Assembly: GCF_003259315.1 (NCBI RefSeq)
Contig: NZ_QLLT01000020.1
Span: 98,304 to 162,303 of the forward strand
DNA: 64,000 nt
Direction of reading: 5' to 3'
DNA from: Kitasatospora sp. SolWspMP-SS2h
GTDB taxonomy: Bacteria; Actinomycetota; Actinomycetes; Streptomycetales; Streptomycetaceae
Shown here: positions 1-8,046 of the stretch, piece by piece
Position numbering within the stretch: the first letter of the stretch is position 1
How the letters are laid out: every line of letters begins with the position of its first letter
Made by a program: the position numbers and the translations under genes
Notes under the pieces: model-generated
Databases searched by the model: none
The model's input: the letters and a program-made list of their open reading frames with translations, nothing else
Told to the model about the DNA's origin: nothing

Positions 1-212
1 GCTGAAGGCCGGAACACCCCGATACATCCGATACACCCGCTTTTCCGTATCTGCCTGATGCAGAGTCGGCGCGACCGCTCGGCGGCCGGGCCCCGCGGCA
101 CCTCGCCCGGGCCCGGTAACAACCCCGGTCGACGCGCGAGAGGACGACCCTCGGCGCCGGACCGGTCCCCACCCCCGACCGCGGCGCTACCAGGCAGCAG
201 AGAGGACCGACC

Positions 213-1511
213 GTGGCGGCGCGCCGACCGGTCGACGACACCACCACCCACGGCTCCGGCTACGGGGCGCTGCTGCGCACCCCCGGCGCCTGGACCTTCC
301 TGCTCCCGGCGCTGGTCGCCCGGCTGCCGTACGCCATGCTCAGTCTCGGCATCGTGCTGCTGGTCCACGACACCACCGGCTCCTACGGCCTGGCGGGCGC
401 GGTCGCCGCGGCCGCCGCCGTCGCGCAGGCCCTGATCGGCCCGCAGACCGGACGGCTCGCCGACCGCCACGGCCAGGCCGCGGTGCTGGTCCCGGCCGTA
501 CTGGTGCACGCCGGGGCGGTCGCCGCGCTGATCGTGCTGGCCCACGCCGGCGCCCCCGACTGGACGCTGTTCCTGGCCGCCGCGCCGGCCGGTGCGGCGG
601 TGCCGCAGGTCGGCGCGATGGTCCGGGCCCGCTGGGTGCACCGGCTGGGCGAGCGGCCGGCCCTGATGAACACCGCCTTCGCCTTCGAGTCCGTCACCGA
701 CGAGTTCACCTTCGTCCTCGGCCCGATGCTGGCCACCGGCATCGCCACCCTGGTCAACCCGTCCGTCGGGCTCACCGCCGAGGCCGCCCTGACCCTGCTC
801 GGCGGCCTCGCCTTCGCCGCCCGCCGGGACACCGCGCCCGCACCCACCGGGCCCGCCGCCCCCGGCCACCGGCGGGCCTCCGCGCTCTCCTCCCCCGGCG
901 TACGGCTGCTGGCCGGGGCCTTCCTCGGCCTCGGCACCGTCTTCGGCACCCTCCAGGTCTCGATCACCGCCTTCGCCGAGGACGCCGGCTCCGGCGGACT
1001 CAGCGGCCTGGTCTACGGCCTGTTCGCGGCCGGGTCGATGGTGGCCGGCGTGCTCTACGGCCTGGTCCCCTGGCGCTCCACCCCCCGGCGGCGGATGATC
1101 GCCTGCTACGCGCTGCTGGTGCTCGGCTGCTCCACCCTGTGGGCGATGCCCGACCTGGCCGCGCTGACCGCGGCCGGCCTGTTCTGCGGCCTGGCCATCG
1201 CGCCCACTCTGATCACCGGCTACACCCTGGTGGAGACCCTGGTCGCGGACGGCGCCAAGACCGAGGCGTTCACCTGGCTCACCGGCGCGATCGGCCTGGG
1301 CCTGGCGCTCGGCTCCACCGCCGCCGGGCAGCTGATCGACCGCTCCGGGCCCTCGCTGGGCTTCACCGTCGCCCTGGCCGGCTCCGGCCTCGGCCTGGTG
1401 GCGCTCGTCACGATGCGCCGCCTGCTGGCCGTTCCGGCACCCGCGCCCCGTACCGTGGCCCGGGGAGGCGCGGTCCGCGAGGAGCCGGTCGGCGCGGCCC
1501 GCCACGGCTGA
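213..1511 (+). CDS. MFS transporter, 12-TM drug-efflux-like
   Basis: 432 residues, GTG start preceded by an AGAGAGGA ribosome-binding site. The chain is almost wholly hydrophobic segments broken by short charged loops; the loop between TM2 and TM3 carries GRLADRHGQ, the MFS motif A. The central loop (about residues 210-230) is Ala/Pro rich, as between the two six-helix halves. The family moves small molecules with proton exchange across the cytoplasmic membrane; the substrate cannot be read from sequence. It is a single gene with a short Arg-rich tail and no partner. Confident in family, not in substrate. Confidence 0.88.
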   Translation: MAARRPVDDTTTHGSGYGALLRTPGAWTFLLPALVARLPYAMLSLGIVLLVHDTTGSYGLAGAVAAAAAVAQALIGPQTGRLADRHGQAAVLVPAVLVHAGAVAALIVLAHAGAPDWTLFLAAAPAGAAVPQVGAMVRARWVHRLGERPALMNTAFAFESVTDEFTFVLGPMLATGIATLVNPSVGLTAEAALTLLGGLAFAARRDTAPAPTGPAAPGHRRASALSSPGVRLLAGAFLGLGTVFGTLQVSITAFAEDAGSGGLSGLVYGLFAAGSMVAGVLYGLVPWRSTPRRRMIACYALLVLGCSTLWAMPDLAALTAAGLFCGLAIAPTLITGYTLVETLVADGAKTEAFTWLTGAIGLGLALGSTAAGQLIDRSGPSLGFTVALAGSGLGLVALVTMRRLLAVPAPAPRTVARGGAVREEPVGAARHG

Positions 1512-1605
1512 GCCGCTGGACTCCTCCAGCGGAATGCCGCATCATGGACCGTCGTTAGCACTCATAGCGTGAGAGTGCCAGGGGGAGTGCAGGAGGAAGC
1601 GGAAA

Positions 1606-1941
1606 GTGCCCACGTACCAGTACCAGTGCACCGAGTGCGGCAACGGCCTCGAGGCGGTGCAGAAGTTCAGCGACGACGCGCTGACCACGTGCCCCGACTG
1701 CCAGGGGAAGCTCCGCAAGGTCTTCTCGGCCGTGGGCGTGGTCTTCAAGGGCTCCGGCTTCTACCGCACCGACAGCCGCTCCAGCTCCAGCAGCTCGGTG
1801 GGCTCGTCGTCGTCCTCGACGCCCTCCTCGTCCTCCTCGACGGGCTCCTCGACGGGCTCCTCCAGTGGCGGCAGCGCCTCGTCCTCCTCGACGGGCTCCG
1901 GTAGCTCCAGCTCCAGCAGCTCCGCCTCCAGCACGAGCTGA
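1606..1941 (+). CDS. FmdB-family zinc-ribbon protein
   Basis: 111 residues, GTG start behind AGGAGGAAG. The N-terminal 45 residues form the FmdB/CxxC putative regulatory domain: MPTYQYQCTECG and then TCPDCQGKLRKVFS, giving the CxxC...CxxC zinc-ribbon pair, followed by GVVFKGSGFYRTD. The remaining half is almost only Ser with a few Thr/Gly, low complexity and probably disordered. The family's function is poorly known; it was first noted with formamidase operons. In Streptomyces it usually sits close to mscL, as here. The length of the Ser tail is variable in the family. Confidence 0.9.
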   Translation: MPTYQYQCTECGNGLEAVQKFSDDALTTCPDCQGKLRKVFSAVGVVFKGSGFYRTDSRSSSSSSVGSSSSSTPSSSSSTGSSTGSSSGGSASSSSTGSGSSSSSSSASSTS

Positions 1942-1955
1942 CCGCGACGCTCCAC

Positions 1956-1986
1956 GGACACCGGGTCCCGCACGGGCCCGGTGTTC
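1956..1986 (+). terminator. hairpin after the FmdB gene
   Basis: GGACACCGGG and CCCGGTGTTC form a 10-bp stem (one G-T pair) starting 15 bp after the FmdB stop codon. There is no T-run, which is usual for actinomycete terminators. Confidence 0.5.
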
Positions 1987-2021
1987 CGCGCTGACGGCCC
2001 GGCCCGCGGCGCCGTGACCGC

Positions 2022-2390
2022 TCAACCGGACCGCTCCTGGCGGACCTCGCTCCACACGGCCTCCTTCGCCACTCCGCCGTGGCGCGACGGGGGCGAGCGG
2101 CGGTGCCCCCAGCGGTCGCCCAGCGCGAGGGCCTCCAGCACCCCGAGCTCGTCCGGCGCGGGCCCGCTCAGGTGGAGTTCGACCCGGTAGCCGCCGGGGA
2201 CGGTGGTCAGCCGGGCCTCCCCGCCACCGGCCGCCGCCAGCTTCTCGGCGATCGCCCACGCCCGGTCCCGGGCCGCCTGCCGCGCCTCCGCGTCCCCCAC
2301 CGGATCAGTGCGGACGGCCGGACGCGACGAGGACCGCCGGCGCCGCCACCCGGACCGCGGACGTGACCCTCCGGGCTCCGCCACGCTCAC
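2022..2390 (-). CDS. small hypothetical protein
   Basis: 122 residues from a GTG start. The N-terminal 30 residues are Arg/Ser rich; a plausible folded part (about residues 33-85) contains an AARDRAWAIAEKLAAAGGG helix followed by beta-like TTVPGGYRVELHLSG. No family recognised. It lies 6 bp downstream of the next minus-strand gene, so the two are probably co-transcribed. Codon use is normal for the window. The ribosome-binding site is weak, so the true start could be internal. Confidence 0.55.
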   Translation of the reverse strand: MSVAEPGGSRPRSGWRRRRSSSRPAVRTDPVGDAEARQAARDRAWAIAEKLAAAGGGEARLTTVPGGYRVELHLSGPAPDELGVLEALALGDRWGHRRSPPSRHGGVAKEAVWSEVRQERSG

Positions 2391-2396
2391 CGCCGC

Positions 2397-2723
2397 TCAT
2401 GAGGCGATCTCCAGCGCGGGACGCTCCTCGGAACCGGGCCGGACGAAGGACAGGTCGCCGCGCAGGAGGGCGAGTTCGAGCAGCGCCTCGGCCAGCCGCT
2501 GCACCCACGGCAGCCCGGCGCACCCCAGCGCGACGCCGCCGGACTCCGGCGGCACCTCGGCCCGGTAGACCGGCGACAGCCCCGGCGGCGGATCGAGGCG
2601 GGCCGGCCGGAACGCCCGCTCCAGCAGCTCGGCGGCCCGTTCGGAGTCGGCGAACCCCGCGCGCAGAAAACGCCGGAGGGCATCGACCGCCTCCGGCGGC
2701 TGTCCGGTGTACAACACGTGCAT
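2397..2723 (-). CDS. small hypothetical protein
   Basis: 108 residues, ATG start after GAAGGG. Mostly helical and Leu/Ala/Glu rich; it begins MHVLYTGQPPEAVDALRRFL and has no signal peptide, membrane segment or metal motif. It is the middle member of three small minus-strand genes just upstream of the divergent XRE regulator. I do not recognise a family and assign no function. Confidence 0.65.
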   Translation of the reverse strand: MHVLYTGQPPEAVDALRRFLRAGFADSERAAELLERAFRPARLDPPPGLSPVYRAEVPPESGGVALGCAGLPWVQRLAEALLELALLRGDLSFVRPGSEERPALEIAS

Positions 2724-2777
2724 CCCTTCGTTCGGGTGTCGGGTCTCGGGTGTCGGCTGGACGGGACGACCGGCCGG

Positions 2778-2984
2778 TCAGGCCGCGTCAGGCTCCCGCG
2801 CCCCGTCGCGGTCGCCGCAGCGCGGGCACCGGCAGGCCGGCCAGACCAGCGCGGAGACCAGCGGCAGGAAGCGTTCCTCCTCGGACGTGCAGGACGAGAC
2901 CTGCACCCGGGCTCCGTCGGCCCGCACGGTATAGACCCGGATCGTCAACTTCGCTTCCGGCTCCGGGTCCTGGTGGTTCGGCAT
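2778..2984 (-). CDS. small hypothetical protein with a CxCPxC motif
   Basis: 68 residues. The ATG at 2984 is chosen over a longer frame because GAGGTC lies at the right distance upstream and the extension is Arg-rich and unlike protein. The C-terminus carries WPACRCPRCGDRDG, a closely spaced Cys cluster that could hold a metal. The N-terminal half alternates charged and hydrophobic residues like a beta-hairpin. First gene of the small minus-strand trio; no family recognised. Confidence 0.55.
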   Translation of the reverse strand: MPNHQDPEPEAKLTIRVYTVRADGARVQVSSCTSEEERFLPLVSALVWPACRCPRCGDRDGAREPDAA

Positions 2985-3206
2985 GGCGATCGACCTCACG
3001 GCTTGTTGAGCTGTGCAAGGGGAGTTCGGAGGGCGTTCACGCCCCCCTCGGACGACCCGGACCGCACGCGCGCCGGGAGCGAGCCCCCGCACGCCGGTCA
3101 CCGTCCGCTTCTTTCTGCGTTCTCTGCGTCACAAGCATCGGCGGGAACGGCTACGCTCACCAGGGCTTGACCGTTGACCGTTCCGGTCCGTCAAAGGGGG
3201 ACAACC

Positions 3207-4037
3207 ATGGAAACCGGCAACGAAGTTGATGTGGTGTCATCGCCCGCCCTGCGCTTCGGCCGGGAACTTGCCAGGTCACGGGCGGCTCGTGGGTGGTCGC
3301 AGGTCAGGTTGGCCAAACACATGGGCTATACGAACGGCTACATCTCGCTCATCGAACGAGGTAAGCGGGCCCTGACTTTTACTTTCGCTGTAAAAGCCGA
3401 CGAGGTGTTCGGCACCGGCTCGCGATTCCAGGAACTCTGGCGGCTCTACTCGAACGCGAGCCTGGTGGAGGGGTTCACGGAGTATGTCGAAGCAGAGGCG
3501 AGGTGCCGGATGCTCCGCACTTTTGAGTTGGGCATCGTTCCGGGACAGCTTCAGACGCGCGCCTACGCCTCGGCCTTGGCGATGGCGGCGGTGCAGCGTG
3601 GAGACATCACCGAAGCCCAGGCGGAGGCGCGAGTATCTTTCCTGTTGAACCGCCAACAGATCTTCCAGCGCCCCGCCGCACCTATCGTCCACGCGGTGCT
3701 GGACGAGGGGTGCATCCGTCGGGTCATAGGCGGACCCGAAGTCATGGCGAACCAACTTGCGCATCTTGAGGCCATGGCAGCGAGCCCTCACATCGTGCTG
3801 CAGATCGCTCCGTTCACGCTGGGCGAGTGGGCACCGTTCAGAACGTCGGTAGTCCTGCTCACCCTGCCCGACAGGTCGGTGCTCGGCTATGCGGAATCCC
3901 TGGCCCGAGGACATGTGGAGCGAAACCGGGAGACTGTTGCCTCCTGGTCCAAGCGCTACGATCGGCTTCTGGTGGAGTCCCTCCCAACGGCCCCTTCACT
4001 AGCCATGATCCGAACTGCTCGGAAGGAACTCGCATGA
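3207..4037 (+). CDS. XRE-family regulator, HTH plus DUF5753
   Basis: 276 residues. The ATG at 3207 follows AAAGGGGG with 6-nt spacing; an upstream in-frame start lacks a site. Residues about 13-70 are a helix-turn-helix (SRAARGWSQVRLAKHMGY, then ISLIERGKRA); the rest is the DUF5753 domain. In streptomycetes such proteins work with a small DUF397 protein, typified by WhiJ-like and abaA-type pairs that influence development and antibiotic production. Its stop codon overlaps the start of the first DUF397 gene (ATGA), so the pair is translationally coupled. Codons are slightly less GC-biased than neighbours. Confidence 0.92.
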   Translation: METGNEVDVVSSPALRFGRELARSRAARGWSQVRLAKHMGYTNGYISLIERGKRALTFTFAVKADEVFGTGSRFQELWRLYSNASLVEGFTEYVEAEARCRMLRTFELGIVPGQLQTRAYASALAMAAVQRGDITEAQAEARVSFLLNRQQIFQRPAAPIVHAVLDEGCIRRVIGGPEVMANQLAHLEAMAASPHIVLQIAPFTLGEWAPFRTSVVLLTLPDRSVLGYAESLARGHVERNRETVASWSKRYDRLLVESLPTAPSLAMIRTARKELA

Positions 4038-4252
4038 CCCACATCGACCTGCATAACGCCCAGTGGGTGAAGAGCAGCCACAGCTCCGACGGTGGCAACT
4101 GCGTCGAGTTCACGCCGGAGTTCACCGCCACCCACGGCATCGTCCCGGTCCGCGACTCCAAGGACCCCCACGGCCCCGCCCTCCTCTTCACTGAGCCCGC
4201 CTTTACCGCCTTCGTCACGGCGATCAAGGCCGAAAACTTCGAATCGATCTGA
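4034..4252 (+). CDS. DUF397 protein, copy 1
   Basis: 72 residues, translationally coupled to the XRE/DUF5753 gene. Shows the DUF397 signatures WVKSSHSSDGGNCVEF and VPVRDSKDPHGPALLF, followed by a short C-terminal helix. DUF397 proteins are thought to modulate the DNA-binding partner encoded next to them. The second copy 168 bp downstream is nearly identical, so this is a tandem duplication. Confidence 0.93.
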   Translation: MTHIDLHNAQWVKSSHSSDGGNCVEFTPEFTATHGIVPVRDSKDPHGPALLFTEPAFTAFVTAIKAENFESI

Positions 4253-4272
4253 CCCGCCACCAGAACCACCGA

Positions 4273-4305
4273 GCCCCGCAGGCCGGCCACTTGGGCGCGC
4301 GGGGC
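4273..4305 (+). terminator. hairpin between the two DUF397 genes
   Basis: GCCCCGC (4273-4279) pairs with GCGGGGC (4299-4305), followed by TTCTTC. It lies 20 bp after the first DUF397 stop and probably ends or attenuates the transcript before copy 2. Confidence 0.55.
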
Positions 4306-4419
4306 TTCTTCATGCCCGATACGGAAAACCTCACCCCGTCGCTTCCGCCCCGAAGTACGATCGCCAGCGCCAAGCAGCCCCACCGACCCACCACTGCAAT
4401 GGCCACAGGAGGAACTCGC

Positions 4420-4638
4420 ATGACACCCATCGACCTACACAATGCCCAGTGGGCGAAGAGCAGCCACAGCACCGACGGCGGCAACTGCGTCGAGTTCACG
4501 ACGGAGTTCACCGCCACCCACGGCATCGTCCCCGTCCGCGACTCCAAGGACCCCCACGGCCCCGCCCTCCTCTTCACTGAGCCCGCCTTCACCGCCTTCG
4601 TCACGGCGGTCAGGGCCGGCCATTTCACCGAGGTCTGA
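4420..4638 (+). CDS. DUF397 protein, copy 2
   Basis: 72 residues, ATG behind CAGGAGG. Differs from copy 1 at only about a dozen residues, mostly at the C-terminus (VRAGHFTEV against IKAENFESI). The bases just before the ATG (GGAACTCGC) are also shared with copy 1, so the duplicated unit included the translation start. Unlike copy 1 it is not coupled to the HTH gene and sits behind a hairpin, so it may have its own promoter in 4306-4405. Confidence 0.92.
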   Translation: MTPIDLHNAQWAKSSHSTDGGNCVEFTTEFTATHGIVPVRDSKDPHGPALLFTEPAFTAFVTAVRAGHFTEV

Positions 4639-4765
4639 TCCATCACCGAGACTCGCGGACCCGCTGTCGCCGGGTCGGGTTACGCGGGTTCCTCCGGACG
4701 GTGGGGGCGGGTGGGGTACGGGGTGGGGCCGGATGGCGGGGGGGTTCACTCGGTGGGGTGAGGTC

Positions 4766-4796
4766 GGTTTTCCACAGGGGCGGGTTTTCCACAGGG
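4766..4796. repeat. 14-bp direct repeat resembling DnaA boxes
   Basis: GGTTTTCCACAGGG occurs at 4766-4779 and again at 4783-4796 (17-bp period). Each copy contains TTTTCCACA, which fits the general DnaA-box pattern TTWTNCACA and differs by one base from the streptomycete TTGTCCACA. It lies in a G-rich gene-free stretch (4639-4891). A chance resemblance is possible. Confidence 0.4.
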
Positions 4797-4891
4797 TGGG
4801 GGAATTCGGGGCGGGGTGGTCCGGGTGGGGCCCAGGATGGCTGGCGCGGCTCCGTCCGGGGTCGTGTGCTTCGTTCGGGAAGGCCCGTGCC

Positions 4892-5128
4892 GTGACCTCT
4901 TTCCTGCTGCCCGCCGTGCTCGTTCCGCCGCGTCGTGAGGTGCCTGACTTCCCGCCGATCCTGGGCGTCGCGTCGGGGCGCCACCGCTTGTGGCGGGCGT
5001 TGCGGCGGCGTTCCGGTCCGCTGGCGGTGGCCTGTCTGGCGCTGTCCGCCGTGCTGCTCTGCGGGTCGCCGCCGCCCGGGTCGGGGGCGGGCGGCGGGGT
5101 GGCGGGGTGTGCTCGGGCGTCAACCTGA
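4892..5128 (+). pseudogene. truncated SAF/CpaB-type membrane protein remnant
   Basis: The frame from the GTG at 4892 reads 78 residues: a Pro/Arg-rich start (VPPRREVPDFPP), an Arg-rich stretch (RHRLWRALRRR) and one membrane helix (GPLAVACLALSAVLLCG), then it ends at TGA after a Gly-rich tail. In streptomycetes the gene before mscL usually encodes a protein with exactly this beginning followed by a SAF domain of about 100 residues; that domain is absent here. I infer an internal deletion or early stop. It could still be a short membrane protein. Confidence 0.4.
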
Positions 5129-5179
5129 CGGCGGGGGGTTCACCCGTGACCTTCGGGGGCGTCCGACGTTCGACGCGGC

Positions 5180-5596
5180 ATGAAAGGCTTCAAGGAATTC
5201 CTGCTCCGCGGCAACGTGGTGGACCTGGCCGTCGCCGTCGTCATCGGCGCGGCCTTCACCAGCGTCGTCAACGCGTTCGTCAAGGGCGTGATCAACCCGC
5301 TGGTCGGGCTGTTCGGCACCAAGGACCTGGCCGCCTACAGCTCCTGCCTCAAGGGGCCGTGCACGGTGGACGATGCCGGCAACGTCACCTCGGGCATCTT
5401 CATCCTCTGGGGTTCGGTGCTCAGTGCCGCGCTCAGCTTCCTGATCACCGCCGCCGTCGTGTACTTCCTGCTGATCCTGCCGATGAACCACTTCATGCGC
5501 AGGCGCAAGTCCGTGGACGACGAGGCGCTGGACGTCGAACTGAAGGAGGTCGAACTGCTCGCCGAGATCCGCGACGCGCTGGTGCGCCGCGGCTGA
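5180..5596 (+). CDS. mscL: large-conductance mechanosensitive channel MscL
   Basis: 138 residues, typical MscL length. Starts MKGFKEFLLRGNVVDLAVAVVIG: the amphipathic N-terminal helix and the conserved RGNVVDLAVAVVIGAAF of TM1. A periplasmic loop (about residues 45-75) contains two Cys (YSSCLKGPCTV), which could form a disulphide. TM2 (about 78-100) is followed by a charged cytoplasmic helix. The protein forms a pentameric stretch-gated pore that releases solutes on osmotic downshock. Single gene, convergent with the next small gene. Confidence 0.96.
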   Translation: MKGFKEFLLRGNVVDLAVAVVIGAAFTSVVNAFVKGVINPLVGLFGTKDLAAYSSCLKGPCTVDDAGNVTSGIFILWGSVLSAALSFLITAAVVYFLLILPMNHFMRRRKSVDDEALDVELKEVELLAEIRDALVRRG

Positions 5597-5626
5597 TCCC
5601 GCCGTTCCCGCTGCTTCCCGGTCCCG

Positions 5627-5818
5627 CTACTTCTCGCCGTGGTGCGGGGGCCGCTGGCTGCGGTACCAGTCCAGCCCCCGCTCCTCCGAGGTGTCGCCCC
5701 AACCGCGGTCGGTGTCGTCGGAGGTCTGCTGGTCGAACGGGTCGGTGAAGACCAGTCGGGGCCGGGGGCGGCCGGTCTCGGGCCGGGGCTCGGGCTTCTG
5801 CGCGTCCGGGGAGGTCAT
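5627..5818 (-). CDS. conserved small hypothetical protein
   Basis: 63 residues, highly polar, with a Pro/Arg-rich first half and an Asp/Gly/Trp-rich second half ending GLDWYRSQRPPHHGEK. Proteins with this ending are conserved beside the hrdD region in streptomycetes; their function is unknown. No membrane segment or signal peptide. It lies 51 bp downstream of the sigma factor gene on the same strand and may share its transcript. Confidence 0.75.
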   Translation of the reverse strand: MTSPDAQKPEPRPETGRPRPRLVFTDPFDQQTSDDTDRGWGDTSEERGLDWYRSQRPPHHGEK

Positions 5819-5869
5819 GCCTCCACTGTAGGACGGCCGCGGGCCCCGGCGGCCCGCCCGCCGGGCGGG

Positions 5870-6841
5870 CTACGCCGCCTCGAAGCCCGCGTGGTCGGCG
5901 ATCTTCTTGAGTTCGGCGAGGGCGTGCTTCTCGATCTGGCGGATCCGCTCGCGCGTCAGACCGTGCTGCTTGCCGACCTCGGTGAGCGTCCGCTCGCGGC
6001 CGTCCTCCATGCCGTAGCGGCTGCGGATGATGGAGGCGGTGCGGTCGTCGAGGCGGCCGATCAGGTCGTCCAGCTCCTCGCGGCGCATCATCACCATGAC
6101 CGCGTCCTCCGGGGAGACCGCGCCGGTGTCCTCCACCAGGTCGCCGAACTGGGTCTCGCCCTCGTCGTCGACCGACATGTTGAGGCTGACCGGGTCCCGG
6201 GCCCAGTCCAGGACGTCCTTGACCCGCTGCTCGGTGGTGTCCAGTTCGGCGGCGATCTCGGCGGGCTCGGGCTCGCGGCCCAGCTCCTTGGCCTTCTCGC
6301 GCTGGACCCGGCGGATCCGGCCGAGCTCCTCGACCAGGTGGACGGGCAGCCGGATGGTGCGGGACTGGTCGGCGATGGAGCGGGTGATCGCCTGCCGGAT
6401 CCACCACGTCGCGTAGGTGGAGAACTTGAAGCCCTTGGAGTAGTCGAACTTCTCCACCGCGCGGACCAGGCCGGCATTGCCCTCCTGGATCAGGTCGAGC
6501 AGCGGGAGGCCGCTGCGCGGGTAGCGGCGGGCGACGGCGACGACCAGGCGCAGGTTGGAGCGGATGAAGACGTCCTTGGCGCGCTCGGCGTCGTCGGCTA
6601 TCGCCTGGAGCTCCTCGGTGGTGACGCCGTCGGGCCGCTCCTCCTCGTCGAGCAGGTGCTGGGCGAAGACCCCGGCTTCGATGCGCAGGGACAGCTCGAC
6701 CTCCTCGGCGGCGTCGAGCAGGGGTGTCCTGGCGATTTCGTCGAGGTACATGCCGACCAGGTCGCGGTCGGCTTCGAGGTTGGTCGGGCGGGCGGTGCGA
6801 GTCCGATCGGCCCTGTCGCGTACGACGGCACGGGTGGCCAT
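5870..6841 (-). CDS. hrdD: RNA polymerase principal-like sigma factor HrdD
   Basis: 323 residues. The ATG at 6841 (MATRAVVRD, as in HrdD) follows GGGAG and is preferred to an upstream start. Order: region 1.2 (DLVGMYLDEIARTPLLDAAE), region 2 (NLRLVVAVARRYPRSGLPLLDLIQEGN and FSTYATWWIRQAITR, the -10 contacting helix), region 3 and region 4 (LTEVGKQHGLTRERIRQIE, the -35 HTH). Region 1.1 is short, as expected of the non-essential group 2 factors HrdA/C/D rather than HrdB. The upstream sigma-R type promoter, reported for hrdD in S. coelicolor, supports the assignment. Confidence 0.88.
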   Translation of the reverse strand: MATRAVVRDRADRTRTARPTNLEADRDLVGMYLDEIARTPLLDAAEEVELSLRIEAGVFAQHLLDEEERPDGVTTEELQAIADDAERAKDVFIRSNLRLVVAVARRYPRSGLPLLDLIQEGNAGLVRAVEKFDYSKGFKFSTYATWWIRQAITRSIADQSRTIRLPVHLVEELGRIRRVQREKAKELGREPEPAEIAAELDTTEQRVKDVLDWARDPVSLNMSVDDEGETQFGDLVEDTGAVSPEDAVMVMMRREELDDLIGRLDDRTASIIRSRYGMEDGRERTLTEVGKQHGLTRERIRQIEKHALAELKKIADHAGFEAA

Positions 6842-7164
6842 GCTTGCTCCCTCACTGACGCTGCCGGGGGCGCTCCGTTCCGCCACTCGGCACAACCCTG
6901 TGGGCCCGTTCGTGGCTCACACGTAACGATCCAACGCACAGAAAACGGACAACATTCCCAAGTGACTCAGCTTTCCACGGGCCATGCAGTATCCTGCCGG
7001 TTTTCACTCGAACGATAGACGGAGCGTGACGCGCCCTGCACGGTGCGCACCGGGCGATCGGCACCGAATCCGTGCGGGGCCTTCGCGGCGCGTCCGCACA
7101 ACCGATGCCGAATCGCGATCGGACCAGCGCCGGTTCGCCTCCTGCCGCTGGGAAGGTTTCTGTC
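6842..7164. other. divergent intergenic region hrdD / PAP2 gene
   Basis: 323 bp without a gene. It holds the sigma-R type promoter for hrdD near its left third. For the plus-strand PAP2 gene I see GGGAAGG as ribosome-binding site but no convincing promoter. Confidence 0.5.
6933..6958 (-). promoter_or_regulatory. sigma-R type promoter of hrdD
   Basis: On the minus strand GGAAT (6958-6954) and GTT (6935-6933) are separated by exactly 18 nt, matching the streptomycete sigma-R consensus GGAAT-N18-GTT. It lies about 90 bp before the hrdD start codon. This suggests thiol-oxidative stress induction, as known for hrdD elsewhere. Confidence 0.7.
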
Positions 7165-8046
7165 ATGCACCAGCCCATCGACCCCGGTTCCCGGTCGGCC
7201 GCCGGGTGCCCGGGCGGCGGCCGGGGCACCGGCCGTCTCGCGGCCCCGCCACGGTTACAACGCCCGGGGGCGCTCCGTTGTGCCTGGCCCGCCCTGGCGG
7301 GTGCGCTGGCGTTCGCGGCGCTGCTGGTGCTGGTGCGGGCCGGCTGGCCGCCGCTGGCCCGGCTGGACCGGGGCTGGGTGGCGCTGCTGCACCGCTACGC
7401 GCTGCGGCACCCGGTGTGGACGGCGGCCCTGCAGACGCTGGCCGACCTGGGGCCGACCTGGGTGATGCGGGGGCTGCTCGGGGCGGTCGCGGTGCGGCTG
7501 TGGGTGCTGGGTGCCCGGGTGCCGGCGGGCTGGACGGTGGCGGTGGCACTGCTGGGCTGGGCCGCGGGCCGGGCGGGCGGGGCGCTGGTCGACCGCCCCC
7601 GGCCGCACTTCGCCGAGCCGGTGGCCGCCGGTTCCGGGGGGTCCTTCCCGTCCGGGCCCGCGCTGGCCTCGGCGGTCACCTGCGGGGCGCTGCTGGTGCT
7701 GGTGTGGCCGCGGGCGGAGCGGCCGGTGCGGGTGGCGGCGGGCGTCGCGGCGGGCCTGGTGGTGCTGGCGGCGGGCTGGACCGGGATCGCGCTGGGCGTG
7801 CACTGGCCGAGCGACGTGCTGGCGGGCTGGGCGGCGGCGGTCGCGGTGCTGGCCGGGTCGGCGCTGGCGGTCGAGCTGTGGCGGCCGGGCCGGTTCGGCC
7901 GGGACGTACTGCTGCTGCACCGGCGGCACCGGCCCCGGGTGCAGCGGGTGCTGGCCGCGCCGCTGCCACCGGCGGAACCCGCGGCGGAATCCGTCGTGGA
8001 ATCCGTCGCGGAACCAGCTGCGGAGCGCGATCCGGGGCGTTCCTGA
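7165..8046 (+). CDS. PAP2-superfamily phosphatase-like membrane protein
   Basis: 293 residues; ATG at 7165 after GGGAAGG. About six membrane helices. Motif C1 is visible (ALVDRPRP), C2 reads SFPSGPALAS and C3 reads TGIALGVHWPSD. In active lipid phosphatases C2 is PSGH and C3 begins SR; here the C2 His is Pro and the C3 Arg is Gly, while the C3 His nucleophile and following Asp remain. The family removes phosphates from undecaprenyl or other lipid phosphates at the outer membrane face; activity here is doubtful. Ends in a low-complexity tail with repeated SVVESVAE-like units. Confidence 0.82.
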   Translation: MHQPIDPGSRSAAGCPGGGRGTGRLAAPPRLQRPGALRCAWPALAGALAFAALLVLVRAGWPPLARLDRGWVALLHRYALRHPVWTAALQTLADLGPTWVMRGLLGAVAVRLWVLGARVPAGWTVAVALLGWAAGRAGGALVDRPRPHFAEPVAAGSGGSFPSGPALASAVTCGALLVLVWPRAERPVRVAAGVAAGLVVLAAGWTGIALGVHWPSDVLAGWAAAVAVLAGSALAVELWRPGRFGRDVLLLHRRHRPRVQRVLAAPLPPAEPAAESVVESVAEPAAERDPGRS

